From the NCBI RefSeq assembly GCF_003073045.1, contig NC_037600.1, forward strand, positions 10,218,758 through 10,282,757: a stretch of 64,000 nt of DNA. Direction: 5' to 3'. Of this stretch, positions 11,225 through 23,072 are shown piece by piece. The notes under the pieces are model-generated. The model did not search any database and had not been told where the DNA came from. It saw only the letters and a list, made by a program, of their open reading frames with translations. Source of the DNA: Pomacea canaliculata. Lineage: Eukaryota; Mollusca; Gastropoda; Architaenioglossa; Ampullariidae. Numbering within the stretch: position 1 is the stretch's first letter; each line of letters begins with the position of its first letter. The translations under genes were made by a program, and so were the position numbers.

Positions 11225-12627
11225 ACGCTTGGCAGGCTTCTCTGTATCTCTAAAACACACACACGCACGCGTATGCATAGATACAAAGAAAATCAGACAC
11301 GTCGCTAAGCAACAATTCTGAAAAAAACTCACAGCGGCAAATGCAGAGACCAAGAAACAAAAGAGAAAGGTTTACCAAGCTTTACAAATTATTTCATCTC
11401 ATTAAAATAAATAAATGAAGATGATATTTTCCATTTATTTCTTATTACTTTATTTTTAATTCCAATTAATCAGTATATAATTCGAAAGCTATTCAGTAAC
11501 AAACCCACATGTTATCACTACATGTAATACAGCGATCAGCACAATTGTCACAAGCTTCTGCAACAATAGGTTGATCAACTTGAGCTTTATTGTGTATAAG
11601 AAAGATTGCAAAGCGAAATAAATTTTTTTTCTGTCCTCTATTCATCGTTTTATTATGTTATAAAAATTTGTTATGTAACCAATTAAATAATGTATGATTC
11701 TTTAATAAGGTCAAATATGAAATTTTACAATATTAAATAATTCAATTTATTCAACTACACTTTCTCGTTAATTTTAATTTTTAAAAGCAAACACATCCCG
11801 CAAAGCACAAAAAATAATCGTCAGGGTTAGGGTTTCGAAGAGTCCTCGGGCTAAATATTCAAGCTTCGAGGAACCGCCAAACTCTGATCTTTAAGAGGTG
11901 TAAACAGGTAACAATCAGAAAGGTTTCCGTACCTTTATTATTGATCTTCCCCAAGAATTATTGGTCTGCCAAAGCGACTGTAAGCCATAATTATGGTTAA
12001 AACAAGTTTTACAACTAGGATACAAGAACAACTTTCACAGTTATAAAGATAGTTAACAAATTACTTAGAAATTAGTAATTGTTTTAAATGATCCGTAAAC
12101 AATGTATCTGTAAACAGACAAGAGCAAAAGAGTGACACGAAATTAAAAAATATTGTTTCTATACGGCTATTAAAAACATATTGTGCATTAGGGTAGATTC
12201 TAATAACAGTTGAAATTTTTATTTGGCAAGCATCTATAAGAAAATAACTTACATAAGGTGACACAAAATATCCTAACATAGACTTCAACATTCAGAATAA
12301 TCTGACAGACGTGGCTCCTGTCGCAACCATTACTTCGTATATACAACCAGAGTTTTTTATGTGTGTGAGAACGGGTTATAAAATTGAAAATTAAATTCAA
12401 CATCCAATGCTTAGTGAATTTTTAGAAACTTTCTACATGTTGACATGCAAAAATAAGTGAATGTCTTGATCCAACTGCATCCAACTTTTCCCGGATAATA
12501 CATATCAGCAAGTACATTAATTTCAACAAAAAAGGGCTATTTTTCGGATTTAGATTACCTTGTGATCGTAAGTCACTGTAAAAAATAGACACAGTGGGGA
12601 AAGTGGCAAACCACGAGGACAAAAATA
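11225..12627. other. C1q 3' region and AT-rich intergenic DNA
   Basis: AATAAA at 11406-11411 is a candidate poly(A) signal for the C1q gene. The rest to 12627 is AT-rich with no supported gene. TTTATT at 12218-12223 (AATAAA on the minus strand) could end the transcript of gene A. Confidence 0.5.
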
Positions 12628-14592
12628 TCAGTTGACAACAAAGTTCGAAACCCTGGTCAATGCAATATTAAGAATATTAATATTTCTATCCAATCCGCCC
12701 ACTGGCCAGACTACCTTGTCAGCAAACAGACTGTACCCGCCACAGTCGGAATCATACCACCCGGGGTATGAGTGGTTACAGGAGTTCGGGTCATGATCGT
12801 TGGTAGAAAAGACGACTGGAGCGTTTTTAGAGAAGCCGTTATCGAGATACTCATAGTTGTCAGGACTTGCGTAGGAATAAGTGAGAGCGTATGAAGAATA
12901 TTCTGGAGCAACGGAAAATTGACCGTAGTATATCCACCCTCGACTGTTGGAATTGTTGTAAATGCAGAACAGGTTGGCCTGGTACTCGGCCTGCCTTAGC
13001 AGGTGGTAGAGATTCTCCAGGCCGATGAAGTAGTCGACGTCGTACAGCTTGACAGACAGGTCGTCCCCGATCCAGGTCTTTGCTGTCGTCCAGTTGGCGT
13101 TGAGGGAGATCATTCTGTTCCTCATGAGAACGTAGCTTACACCATTCCACTCCAGGATACATACCATCTAAAAATAGTCGAGATGCTTTTCTTTTCTTTG
13201 TTTCTTTTTTAATTTTTTGTCTTTTAGTTCCCTTTCATTGTTTTGTTCGTACGATTGTAGTCATTTAATTTTTCATTTTTTTTCCTTCTTCACATTTTTT
13301 CATTCTTTTCTTTCTTGATTTCTTTTATTTCTCTCTCTCTCCTTATTAAATTTGTTTATCTCACATTCTTTAATTTTAAAACTTACCCAGAAGGGTTCGG
13401 TAACTCCAAGAGGCTGTATAAGGAACGGCAAACCTGGATTACCCAGTCTGTGTCCATTGTCATACGCCTCCTTGCAGTCTGGTGCAAAAAAATTACTTTT
13501 CATTGAAGAGTTATTCAAGGTACAGCGCCAGAAAGGAGAAAGGGAGATAACGAAAGATAAAGATTGAAGGAGAGTTGAGAATAAAGAGAGAAGAACGAAA
13601 GGAGATACAAAATGAGAGAAGGAAGAAAACAATAAACTGAGGGAGAAAATGGAGAAGCCAGTATGCCTTTACATGAAATCATATACACGCACACTCATAT
13701 ATGCACACAGCAACACACACACAGTGTACGTTTAATACGTTTTGTCAGTGTGTACCTCGAATCAGCCGCTGACATGTTGTTCCAGCGAACTGCGCAGGAC
13801 ACCGACATCGCCCGTTCTCGAATGTGCCACCATTTTCACACCACATGGATGCAGTAGGGTCTGCAATCTGAACACGTCCTGTCGTCACTAAATAATTTAT
13901 ATCTTTTTTGTCTATTTTCCTGTCTGCCTGCCTGCCTGCCTGCCTGGCTGTCTCAGATGTATACGAGCATTCTGAGTTCGTGAGATGCGCAGAGTAATTA
14001 GAGATAATAAGCTAAGTTCCATGGGAGTTCAAAGAGACAGATGGTCGCTAGCAAGGACATCATTTTTCTATTCATTCTTACTGCCGTGCAGACATTATTT
14101 TTTTTCCTACAAGACCTAGTGATACCAAAAGTCATAATTTTCCTGAACTCAACAGTAGTTGGGATCGAGATAAAGATAGATCAGCACAGCATGATGGTCA
14201 CCAGAACACAGAAAATCGATGACAGTAGGTTAGGAAGAATACATCTAGACTAATTCGTTGGACAAGTCACTAACCTTTTTCATGCGCAAGCAATCCTGAG
14301 ATATGTCATATTTTAGAGAGTTTCCATCCTGGAGGTTGCTGTCGCCATGGAGATTGCAGTCAACCAGTCCAAGAGAACCGTCACGTGGACAAATGTTGAT
14401 CTCTTGACACCGAGCGTTCCATGAACACACTGCGGCGCAGTGTAATGTTGACCTCACGATGACAGTGTCCAGGACTGAGCCAACATACAGGTCGTTGTCG
14501 CAGCATCTGATGTACATGTTGGTCAACACACTGAGTTCAGAGGTGAAGGCTGTTTGTAGGAAAATAGTCGTCCACAAAAGTTCGAGGATCAT
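12628..14592 (-). CDS. Gene A: secreted PAN - half-EGF - fibrinogen-related (FReD) protein, intact, 353 aa
   Basis: Predicted secreted lectin-like protein; ligand unknown. Coding exons on the minus strand: 14592-14275 (signal peptide and PAN), 13867-13756 (half-EGF), 13478-13387 (FReD start), 13167-12628 (rest of FReD, stop). Intron phases are 0, 1, 0; all are GT-AG. Exon 1 begins MILELLWTTIFLQ and carries HCAAVC, CQEINICPRDG, DCNLHGD and a final DCLRMKK, a PAN/apple cysteine pattern. Exon 2 has WCENGGTFENGRCRCPAQF then GTTC. The FReD shows DC..AYDNGHR, MVCILEW, YFIGLENLYHLL, FSVAPEYSSYAL and FSTNDHDPNSC, with GWYDSDC near the end. These align with the fibrinogen 'WLG.DN.H.L', 'FST.D.DN..C' and 'WW...C' signatures. 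It is the only member of the array with no frame disruption, so it is the best reference model. Its orientation is opposite to the other six. An acceptor (ACAAG) just upstream of the ATG suggests an untranslated first exon. Confidence 0.85.
13918..13950. repeat. (CTGC)n short tandem repeat in gene A intron 1
   Basis: About six CTGC/CTGT units (CCTGTCTGCCTGCCTGCC pattern) lie within the intron between the PAN and EGF exons of gene A. Confidence 0.7.
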
Positions 14593-17500
14593 TTTGATAA
14601 GCAGGCACCTTGTAAGGAAAGAATAATATGTACACTCGGCTCTTGCCAGCATCACAAGAGTTTACAATTGCCACCTTCCAAATACCATTTCCGCTTCCAC
14701 CACCACCAGTTCCACCATCACCAACTGCTTCTAATGTTGCATTTACGACTCAGTACCACATCACCATCGTCACAAACACCAGGCCCTCACTGCTCTTGCT
14801 TCTGCCAGTCCAGATTCTTGCCGGTCCTCCAGTCCCTGATGTCTGTTGGTGGGCAGTTCTTTCCTCTAAATATGAATGCAGCGGCCTTCGGCATGCTAAT
14901 TAAGACGGATAAGACTGAGGTACGTTCAAACATGAAGGGGTGGGCATCAGGGACGTAGCAAACCCGACACATCCTTTGATCTCTTTATGCTATGGCATGT
15001 GTGGCGCGGTTCTAATCTTCAATTTACAATCTCGCAATCTTTAAAGGCTATCCCGAGAGAAAGAGTTTTGTGATGCGACAAGGATTAGATGTTTGCAAAC
15101 AAACAAAAAATTCTTTAAAATATCTGAGCGGATAACTGCACTTTTACGAGCCACCACAAGCCACAGTATATTGGAATTCTTAAATGGATTTGGACCTCGG
15201 AAGTCAAAATTAAGGATAGTCTAAGTTTAAAAACATGTAACAAACAAACCATAATGCATATTTCTTGCAAGCTGTCGGTCTTACAGACCTATCAGCTTAA
15301 TTTCTTGTGAGACTCAGGTTTGCCTTTAACAAGAACCTTTAGTAGCATAACATAATCAGAGATTTTCATAAACAAGCTCGCCCCTGTTTTTGTCCTTGGG
15401 ACACTTGATCAACCACCATACATAAGTATTTTAAAGACTAATTGGGAGACAGACACGGACACAAAAGCAGAGAAAAATTGAGGACAAATAGACAAAGAGG
15501 TAAACTAAAGATATCAATGCAAACAGTTTTAAAGAAATTCTATTCATGAAAATAAAGTAAGCAAAATAAAAAAAAGTACAAAGGCTTCCTTTTAGTGACT
15601 GAAATTCTAATATTTGTAGCATCCAGCTGTGAATAATGGACAAAAGGAGGGAATGATAGTAATTAGTGGCTATATCTAGCTATATCCCAGTAGACCGGGG
15701 TTAACTCTGGGTTCTTCTCTGAAGATCGTTCAAAAAACTGAAGTGATTATCTCCCACAAACACCGCGAGCAAGACTATTACTAGAAATGACAAAACATAT
15801 TGTCATGCTGAGCGGTAGTCACTTCATCAAACATTGTTACATCTGTGGATGGTAATTTTTTAAGGGCGGTAATAAAAGAATCCTTTTAATCCAGAAATAG
15901 TTGATTATTTCCCATTGCAATATCATTCTCTAATATAATCATCCGTGGCTTAATTAATGAATAGCTTTTTTAATTTATTTGGTTTTATTTTTTTATGTTT
16001 TAGATGTAAATTGATTAAGCAAACGAAATCCCTCCACCACTTCAATACCATATGTTTGCGATATTAAAATTGTCTCCCTTGTAGAGGCCCTCGCGCCACT
16101 TTGAAAATACCTGACATTTATGTACAAGGTACATTGTACTGGTACTCAGATATTGGACTTTTTAATATTTCCATTCTCCATACGGAGTGAAAGAATAAAG
16201 TAACTTTAATTTATTTTTTAATCACTTCACCTCGCAGTAAAAAACTTTGACCTCTCTACCACTTTGTAGCCTCAGTTTCGCTGAGAACTTTGACCTTACA
16301 GATGAAAAGTACAGCTGCGACACCTGGACCAGCGCTGTTCAACTAAGCAGTGTTGGTCGTGGGACTGATGGTAGTGGTGCCTATTCATCCAGCATTTTTT
16401 TTTTTTTATCTTGTGCGTTGTTTGTCCGGCGTGGCACACGTGACTGGAATCTCAGAGAGTGTACACGATAGAAAATGGAGATAAGGCAGACGCATGCTGT
16501 AGCCGTGTTGATCTCAAATCGATTTCCCTCACGTTCGCAAAAATGTTTTTACACTTTAATGACATCCCAAGGTGCAACACTGACGTCTATCTTTCATCTG
16601 CCGAGGAAATGCAGATACCGCTAAAAACCTCTTCCAATGTCACGAGCTCAGCTCCGCTCCTCGTGCTGTTAAATATTAAATAATGCATTGCAAATTACAA
16701 ATCGTTTATTTTTAAATAAAAAAGACAAAACTATGCTTGTCAACGTAGACAGATAGATAGCAATTCTTACCTGTTATTCTTTTCTGCATTCATTTCTTTC
16801 TTAAAATTAATTTAAATTCGTTTCTTCCTTCTGTCTTCTGTCTTTAATTTTTTTACTTTTACTTATTTATTGATTTTGTCTATGATGATATGATTCTGGA
16901 TTTCCATCATCATCATCAGAGTCATGTGCCCCAGAAAGAGCTTAAAACTTTCTGGACTGCAAGGCGTATATTTTTTCTCTAACTTTTCCTTTGTCTCACA
17001 ATATGCTGGGTCTCGATGCTTTAAAGATGCATGTAAATGTATTGTAATGTATTGTAAACTTTGTAATTGTCTACATTTTTGAGCAAACACTTTGCTGTCA
17101 ATATGAATTGTTATACTGAATAGATGTCAGTTGATTTTTATTTTCCTTTTCTTTGTTCTGTTCCTCTCTCTTGAAAGTGTATGTTAATGTTCTATTACCA
17201 TACTAATTATTTTGTTTATGTTTGTTAATAATTTGTGCGTATGTGTGTAAAAGTAACACATTCGAATTTATTTCTGTGAATGAAATATAGAGCAAGTAAC
17301 AACTCTAGGATCAGCTTTTGTCGAGAGATTTAAGCCACCTATTTAGGTCTGATTAGAATCAGAATTCTTTTAGTTTTGACACATTATTAGTGAAACACTC
17401 ATGCGAGATGAGATAAGAGTAGCAAACAAAATATTATCATTCAATTTTAATCATCACTGGACTTCGATTTATTTCGCGAAATCCAGACAATGTCGCACAT

Positions 17501-17645
17501 CTCTCCTTGCAGTGTTTGAAATTATCTCCCTTGTATGAGCGCTAATGACTGCCGCAAGGAGCGCTGGCCTCGGTCTTATATACGGGACCGTGCCTTATCA
17601 TGCATCATTCTAATCTGCGGTCTTTGGTGACAGCAAGTTGCATTT

Positions 17646-17664
17646 TGTTGTTGTTATTGTCGTC

Positions 17665-17695
<31 letters not shown>

Positions 17696-17706
17696 TCGTC
17701 GTCGTC
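17646..17706. repeat. (GTT/GTC/GTA)n trinucleotide microsatellite
   Basis: GTTGTTATT passes into about six GTC, five GTA and five GTC units. Confidence 0.9.
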
Positions 17707-18577
17707 AGCAGACACAATGTTGTATGACGTAGCTACAACGTAAAAAACAAAGACCTATGATCAAATAATGTCCCACAAAGCGTACGCAGCGCCCTCTGTC
17801 CTGGAAACTGCTTTTTGAACTCCAGGCTCGTCGATACTTTTCATTTCAAGTGGCTCTTTCAAAGTTTACAAAAAGAACAATGAAGAACGTTTCCACGACG
17901 AGGCCACATGCAGGCTGTCGCGAAGTTGGCAAACTATGTGTCCTTCTCGAACAGGAAGAAACCATGAGAGCAAACATCCTGTCCAACAGGCATTCCTGTG
18001 GTTGATTTCTTTCCCAATGTCCTCCAGTGTTCTATTTTAGTTTCTGGGTGAGTCTTGCTTCCTTCCTAGCCTTGACTACCTGAAACTCTTCAACTGCTCT
18101 CGTGTTGAAAGGACCTTGTTCGAGAGGCTGAGAGAGCAAATACAGGAAAACCTCGATGTCGTTGTAATGAAGATCAGAGCCGTTGACTCAAGAGGACCTG
18201 TGATGTATGGCAAGCTTTTGAGTGGCACAGATCAGTGTCTGAGATAATCAACATGCAGTCTTGTTCAATTGTCAACTTGATTGTAGTTTAGAATTTTTAT
18301 TGGTCCTGGCTTTACATCAAAGACGAAAATTCTGTACAGTTGAATATTGATTAGATGAAACCCTCCTTTTATTTTTTTATCATCTTTGTCATCATCCTGT
18401 GTCCAAGTTCCTTCTTTTTTTGTTCTTGTTGTTTTACCTCTTTTCAGATTTTTTTTTTCTTTTCACAACTTTTGCAAACTTTTATCTGTAGAGTTGAGTT
18501 TGTGACCAAAACAGTTCAACTTGCCACTTCCGAAAGCTTCTTACAGACTCTGAAGTTAATGAGAGTGGCCCCCGGTA

Positions 18578-18760
18578 TTGTGTGGCTAAAAAAAATTCTC
18601 GCTTGCCATCCCTGCACTGAGAGGTCCTCGGTTCAGATCTCGTCTCTCTGTATGTGACAGCTGTTCACAGGGTTGGACATTGAGGTTTTTCCTTTCCCTA
18701 CAACCAACCAGTTGATGAGACATTTCGAGTATGATGCTGATTGGCGAGTTTTGAACCAAA
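18578..18760 (+). mobile_element. tRNA-derived SINE, copy 1
   Basis: A degenerate pol III promoter is visible: an A-box-like TGTGGCTAAA near 18580 and a B box GGTTCAGATCTCG at 18630-18642. A body segment follows (CACAGGGTTGGACATTGAGG, then TTTTTCCTTTCC). The body matches the copies at 21530-21690 and 58590-58787 in the same order after the B box, so this is one family. The frame on the opposite strand at 18586-18936 is not a gene. Confidence 0.55.
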
Positions 18761-19323
18761 AGGCGTGTCTTAGACACCAACCAAGAGACTCTTTCAACAC
18801 ATCGCGGAACAGCCCGTCGGCCCTCTGTCGCAACAGTCGCAGGCGGCAACATCGAGCAACTCCAAGTTGCTGACAACAAGACAACTGCACGCGCCACGTT
18901 TGTGAAGTGCTGGCCTTTTGTTGACAGTGTTAGCACTGAAGCCGCATTCAGTGAGTTCTTTGTTGTGAATTCAATATTTGTTTATTAGAAGAAAGCTCTA
19001 AAGTTTGCATTATGTGCACGTGTGTGTGTGAGCATGCGTGCCTGCGAGCCCAACAAATAAGTCGGTAACTATGGGTTTGATGGCCGGCTGGATGAAGTTA
19101 GGAGAGCTGAATATTCATACCTACAGAATAACTTTACTAATACTTACCTTCTCTGCTGCTTTCCAAAAGCATAAAATCTTTAGAGTTCAGAGTTTCGTGA
19201 TTAGTCTCTAAGTACGTGAGCTTTGAACTTGCAAGAGTTAATTAAGACAGAATGTTGTTGTAATAACTTGATTTTAAATTCCAAGTGTGGGTTTTAATTT
19301 CAGGAGAGAAGTTAACAACCAGG

Positions 19324-19705
19324 ATGCGCTGCCATTTCTCGCTGAAGGTGCTGCTGGAGTTCATTTTACTCCTTGAGTTCCACCTCACGTGGAGTCTACG
19401 GTTCTCTCGCTGTCCCGTGGGTCACGTGTATAACCCTCCTGAACTTACTTTCTTTGCTGGGTATTCGGGTGTCCACTGCGCTGTCCTGTGTTCCCAGACT
19501 GCCCAGTGCCGGGCGGTCAGCGTGTGTCCAGGCGACAGCCGGACTCGTGGTGGTGGTGGTAGTCGTGGTGTGAGGTGTGCCCTTCACATGGGTCAGCAGG
19601 TGCAGAGCTGTGATGCCCTCGATGCAGCCCCGTCGCCCTCCTGCTTCTACATGAAGAAGGTTGGTAACACTTTCCGTCACTGAGAACAGCGAGTGCACAG
19701 ATAGG

Positions 19706-19778
<73 letters not shown>

Positions 19779-22700
19779 GGTGGTGGTAATAATAATAATA
19801 AATCATTAACGTTATCAACAGATGTCGGATGAGAGTGAACAAAACTTTGATGCGGAAATCAGCACCCACACTGTCGCAGTGTCCACAGAAACGCCATTTT
19901 GTTTAAATGGCGGAACCCTGGTTGACGGGAAGTGTCACTGTCAGATTCAATATTCCGGATTTAGATGTCAGCGTTTAATCAGAGGTAAGGGGTTCGAAAC
20001 TTTGCTATCTCTGCTGTTGTCTTTCACTATTCTCATCGCTGGCTCTGTCTGCCTGTTCGACCGTCCTTCATTCTCTGGCTCCAGTATTTGGAATGATCTG
20101 CCTGTCTCTCCCAAGAGGACGGTACATGACTTCCGGTCTGAACTTTTAAATAACTTTTGGTAATACTTACTATAATCTGCTTCCCTTGACTTCCTTACTC
20201 CTATGTCTTACTCTTCGTGCTCCAAGCAATGCTCACTCATATCATCACCGGCTCCTCCTTTTCTCTTGCAAGACGGATTGATCGTCCCTCAGTGTGGAGA
20301 AATGCTCTTAATAAATTTTATCAATAATATTTTTTATTATTTCCAGCACTATTTCATGAAGTAACTTGTGTAGCTTGCCTACACAATATTTTAAATGCTC
20401 CTGTGCTTTCAATACTTATTTTTACTGAAGCAACAGAAGTTTAGTAGTTTTTTTATGAATGGCCTTTAGGATGTTAGCTCTTCAGTAACTTCATTATAGT
20501 ATTTTAGTATTTAACCAACATAATTGTATTAATCAACCGAGGATTATATAAAAGTTTCATTGTGCCTGTGATGATTGCAGACTGCACTGAGGCTTTCAGC
20601 AACGGGTATACAAATGACAGTCTCAGTGACGTCTACTGGATCCAGCCTTTGCTAGCTCCGGCACCTTTTCTGGTAAGAAAGCCTCCACCCCAAGTCGGCA
20701 AAATACAGAATAATAGAGAAACACAAAAATATCTTTAAGGGAACGATGAATACTCTCGTGAACTCTAGTATTTTTTATATCGTTGCTATAGTCATTGAAG
20801 AGGTTAGTGTCCTGTAGAACATTAGTGTACTGGTTCGAGGCTTGCTCCAACATATCTAATAAACTAATAAACTTCTCTTGCCCACCCGACAACTTTCCAG
20901 AAGAAATGGGTACCTGATTTATCAGACATCAGGAGGGATCCGCCTCTACCTTCCTGACAAATCACATACCTTAAAAATGGCGAAACATATTCAAACCCTC
21001 TGCAGCCGTTTTGCTTCGAAGTTATTCGTCTTTAATGGTTTGAAGATTTTACACTTGTTATCAGAGAACAAGTAAGAGTTCTCAATAGTCTGAAAGCAGA
21101 TTACTGATTACTGAGTGTGACACGCAACACAAACGACTTACATTAATCAGGAATTACTACTTTTCCTCCTCTTTCGAACATGTACGCGGCTGTCATACAA
21201 CGGTAACGATCCCCTGCTCTGACGTCACAGACCTCCTCATCTCTGAAAGTTATGTAACTGGAGAAGCGGCAGGACATACATTTCTGTGGAGAATCTACCC
21301 GAACCCTACCCTAAGCCCATACACAAACCCCAAGAGAACATGAGTGACAGAGATGTGTGACAACGGAAACCTGCAGGAAGAGTGCCGTTAAAGCATGTGG
21401 CACTAAGTATTGTCTATTGACTTCTTGGGGTCAGATGTCATTTTATGACAAACGCACGTGCTGTCGTGAAGAATAAGAGACTAAAACATGCTCTCTTTCT
21501 CTCTTTCACTTTCTACCTTCCTCCCTGTCTCCCTTCCCCCCGGGGAAAACCATCGATGATCAGCCCTCTTAAATGTTGTCATAGCCATAAAAATGTATGG
21601 TAGGGCCTAGATACGAACCCTCAACACCCGATTCTCAGTCGTGGTGACAGGCGTCTTAACTGCTGAGCCACGATCCGTCCTTAAGAAATATCACTGCTTT
21701 CTTAAACAACAAATACATGAAGCTGTACATTAGAAATAATTTTCTTTCACCATTGACAATGCTTATAACAAATAACTAATAACTAATAGCTAATAGCTAA
21801 TAGCTAATAACTAATAACTACTTTTCTGGATTTTTATTATGGAAAGCGCAATACTATTATAGTTTTATTCTAGATAGAAAAACTAATTCTGCACTGTTGG
21901 AACCAACTATGCACTCTATGTAACAAACGGCCAATTTTTTCCCAACAAACACTCAAACTCTTGATGCACAATACAATTCCTTTCTAGGCTTGAATTTCGG
22001 ATGTTATTAGATGATGCTTTTAAGATGTTCTCTTGATGCTCTCTGCTGAAGCCATTGTTCTGGACTGAACACCATCCTCTCCATCAACTGATAGTGAATC
22101 TGGGAACCTCCCGAATCAGCTTCGTATCGTGTCTTGCATGAAAAGAATATTTTACCAATCAGGCTTGACATCTTGCTTGGATAAACCTTAACGGAAGTCA
22201 AAACCGTTGTTAATCTCTACAAAAAGTTCAGAAGTGGGACTTAGGGTTGTTGCGGCCTACACAAACATTTTTTTCTCTCGTGAAAGCAATTTAGACTTGC
22301 AAGGGTTGTGTCAAAGATACTGCGATTAGCACAGAGGTTGCAGAAACAAAGATAAACAAATAAAAGTGAGAGGAAGAGACTTACTGAGTGGACCCATTTA
22401 AAGAGCTGTTTTTGTGTTACTTTCTACCGTTCGTGCGTTCCATTTCCTGAACTTCTCTGTTCACACAGGAGTCTGCTTATGTAACATCCATCAACGCAAC
22501 CTTCACGATAAAAGATATCTTTGTAATGTTTTTTTTACTTTTTTTACAGATTCACTGCGGCCTAAACAACGGTGGAGTATCTCACCCCTTGAAAATGACA
22601 AGCTGGGTTAATCCCAATTTGACTTGGCAAGAACTGAAATCTGGGAATAATCTGACTAATTATCCACATAATTATTTCATTGGTCTCGAAAACCTTTACT

Positions 22701-23072
22701 ACCTTGTCAGCCAGGCCGACTACACAAACCACATGTATTTCATGTTCAACAACTACCAAGGTTGGGCAAGCAGTTTCTACCATCGCTTCACTATCGGTCC
22801 TGAGAGTAAAAACTACTCACTGTCTTATACTACCCACGACACTCTTCCTGACCATCCATCGGACAACAATTTGATGTCCTCTCCTGTCTTCTGCACTGTG
22901 GACCATTGTCCCACAACATGCGCCCAGCAGATGAACTCGTCCGGCTGGTACAACAGTTCTTGTTCTGGCCTCACGCTTTCCACAAACCAAACTCTGGCCT
23001 TTCAACGGCAACATCAGAAACTACGATTTAGTGGAGTTTAATCTTGTACGGGAGTCGAACTTTACGGACTAG
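19324..23072 (+). CDS. Gene B: secreted PAN - half-EGF - FReD protein, divergent member
   Basis: Exons: 19324-19659 (signal peptide MRCHFSLKVLLEFILLLEF and PAN), 19822-19984 (half-EGF), 20581-20672 (FReD start), 22550-23072 (FReD). Intron phases 0, 1, 0 match gene A, and exon 3 has the same 92 bases. The PAN exon has GYSGVHCAVLCSQTAQCRA, CPGD, C..H and SCFYMKK. It also carries a glycine insertion (TRGGGGSRG) encoded by a GGT run. The EGF exon reads FCLNGGTLVDGKCHCQIQY..FRCQRLIRG. The FReD has NYFIGLENLYYLVSQADY, FTIGPESKNYSLSY, CTVDHCPTTC and GWYNSSCSG. Here 'FST.DHD' has become CTVDHC, so the usual acidic metal-site residues are altered. One extra base near 23003 shifts the frame: the raw frame ends at 23041, while the family ending (NGN..., NLVRESNFTD, TAG) continues to 23072. 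It is the most diverged copy and an old family member. Confidence 0.72.
19706..19780. repeat. (TGTC)n microsatellite in gene B intron 1
   Basis: About eighteen perfect TGTC units are followed by GGT and AAT runs, ending about 40 bases before the EGF exon acceptor. It creates a spurious 157-residue QTDR-repeat frame on the other strand. Confidence 0.95.
20030..20340 (+). mobile_element. LINE RT C-terminal fragment in gene B intron 2
   Basis: The plus-strand frame reads SGSSIWNDLPVSPKR, then VHDFRSELLNNFW and stop. This matches the C-terminal '(S)IWN.LP......F...L' tail of CR1/L2-type reverse transcriptases. A second decayed piece at about 20260-20330 (GATTGATCGTCCCTC-TGTGGAGAAATGC) looks like a repeat of the same tail. 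Only the end of the element is present. Confidence 0.5.
21530..21690 (-). mobile_element. tRNA-derived SINE, copy 2 (gene B intron 3)
   Basis: On the minus strand the A box TGGCTCAGCAG (21660-21670) and B box GGTTCGTATCT (21609-21619) are spaced as in a tRNA gene. A body follows with GGGCTGATCATCG then GGTTTTCCCC, shared with the copies at 18578 and 58590. It does not fold as a functional tRNA at the anticodon region, so it is called a SINE. Confidence 0.65.

Larger units (their letters stand above)
14593..19323. other. Region between divergent genes A and B; no gene seen
   Basis: Genes A (-) and B (+) are transcribed away from each other, so both promoters and untranslated first exons should lie here. 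A TATA-like TTATATACG at about 17577-17585, downstream of TTATCTCCCTT (17522-17532), is a candidate core promoter for gene B. An acceptor-like TTTCAG ends near 19302, immediately before the gene B start region. A trinucleotide tract (GTC/GTA)n lies at 17646-17706 and a SINE at 18578. Frames at 14628-14972 and 16247-16683 have no recognisable domain. Confidence 0.45.

Noticed and set aside
11815-11840. AGGGTTAGGGTTTCG, telomere-like
   Set aside because: Only two units; no array.
18586-18936. 116-residue minus-strand frame
   Set aside because: Antisense of a SINE; no domain.
19396-19869. 157-residue minus-strand frame with QTDR repeats
   Set aside because: It is the translation of the (TGTC)n microsatellite and the antisense of the gene B PAN exon.
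21600-21690. tRNA gene
   Set aside because: A and B boxes are present, but the stems do not pair and the body matches other dispersed copies, so it is a SINE.
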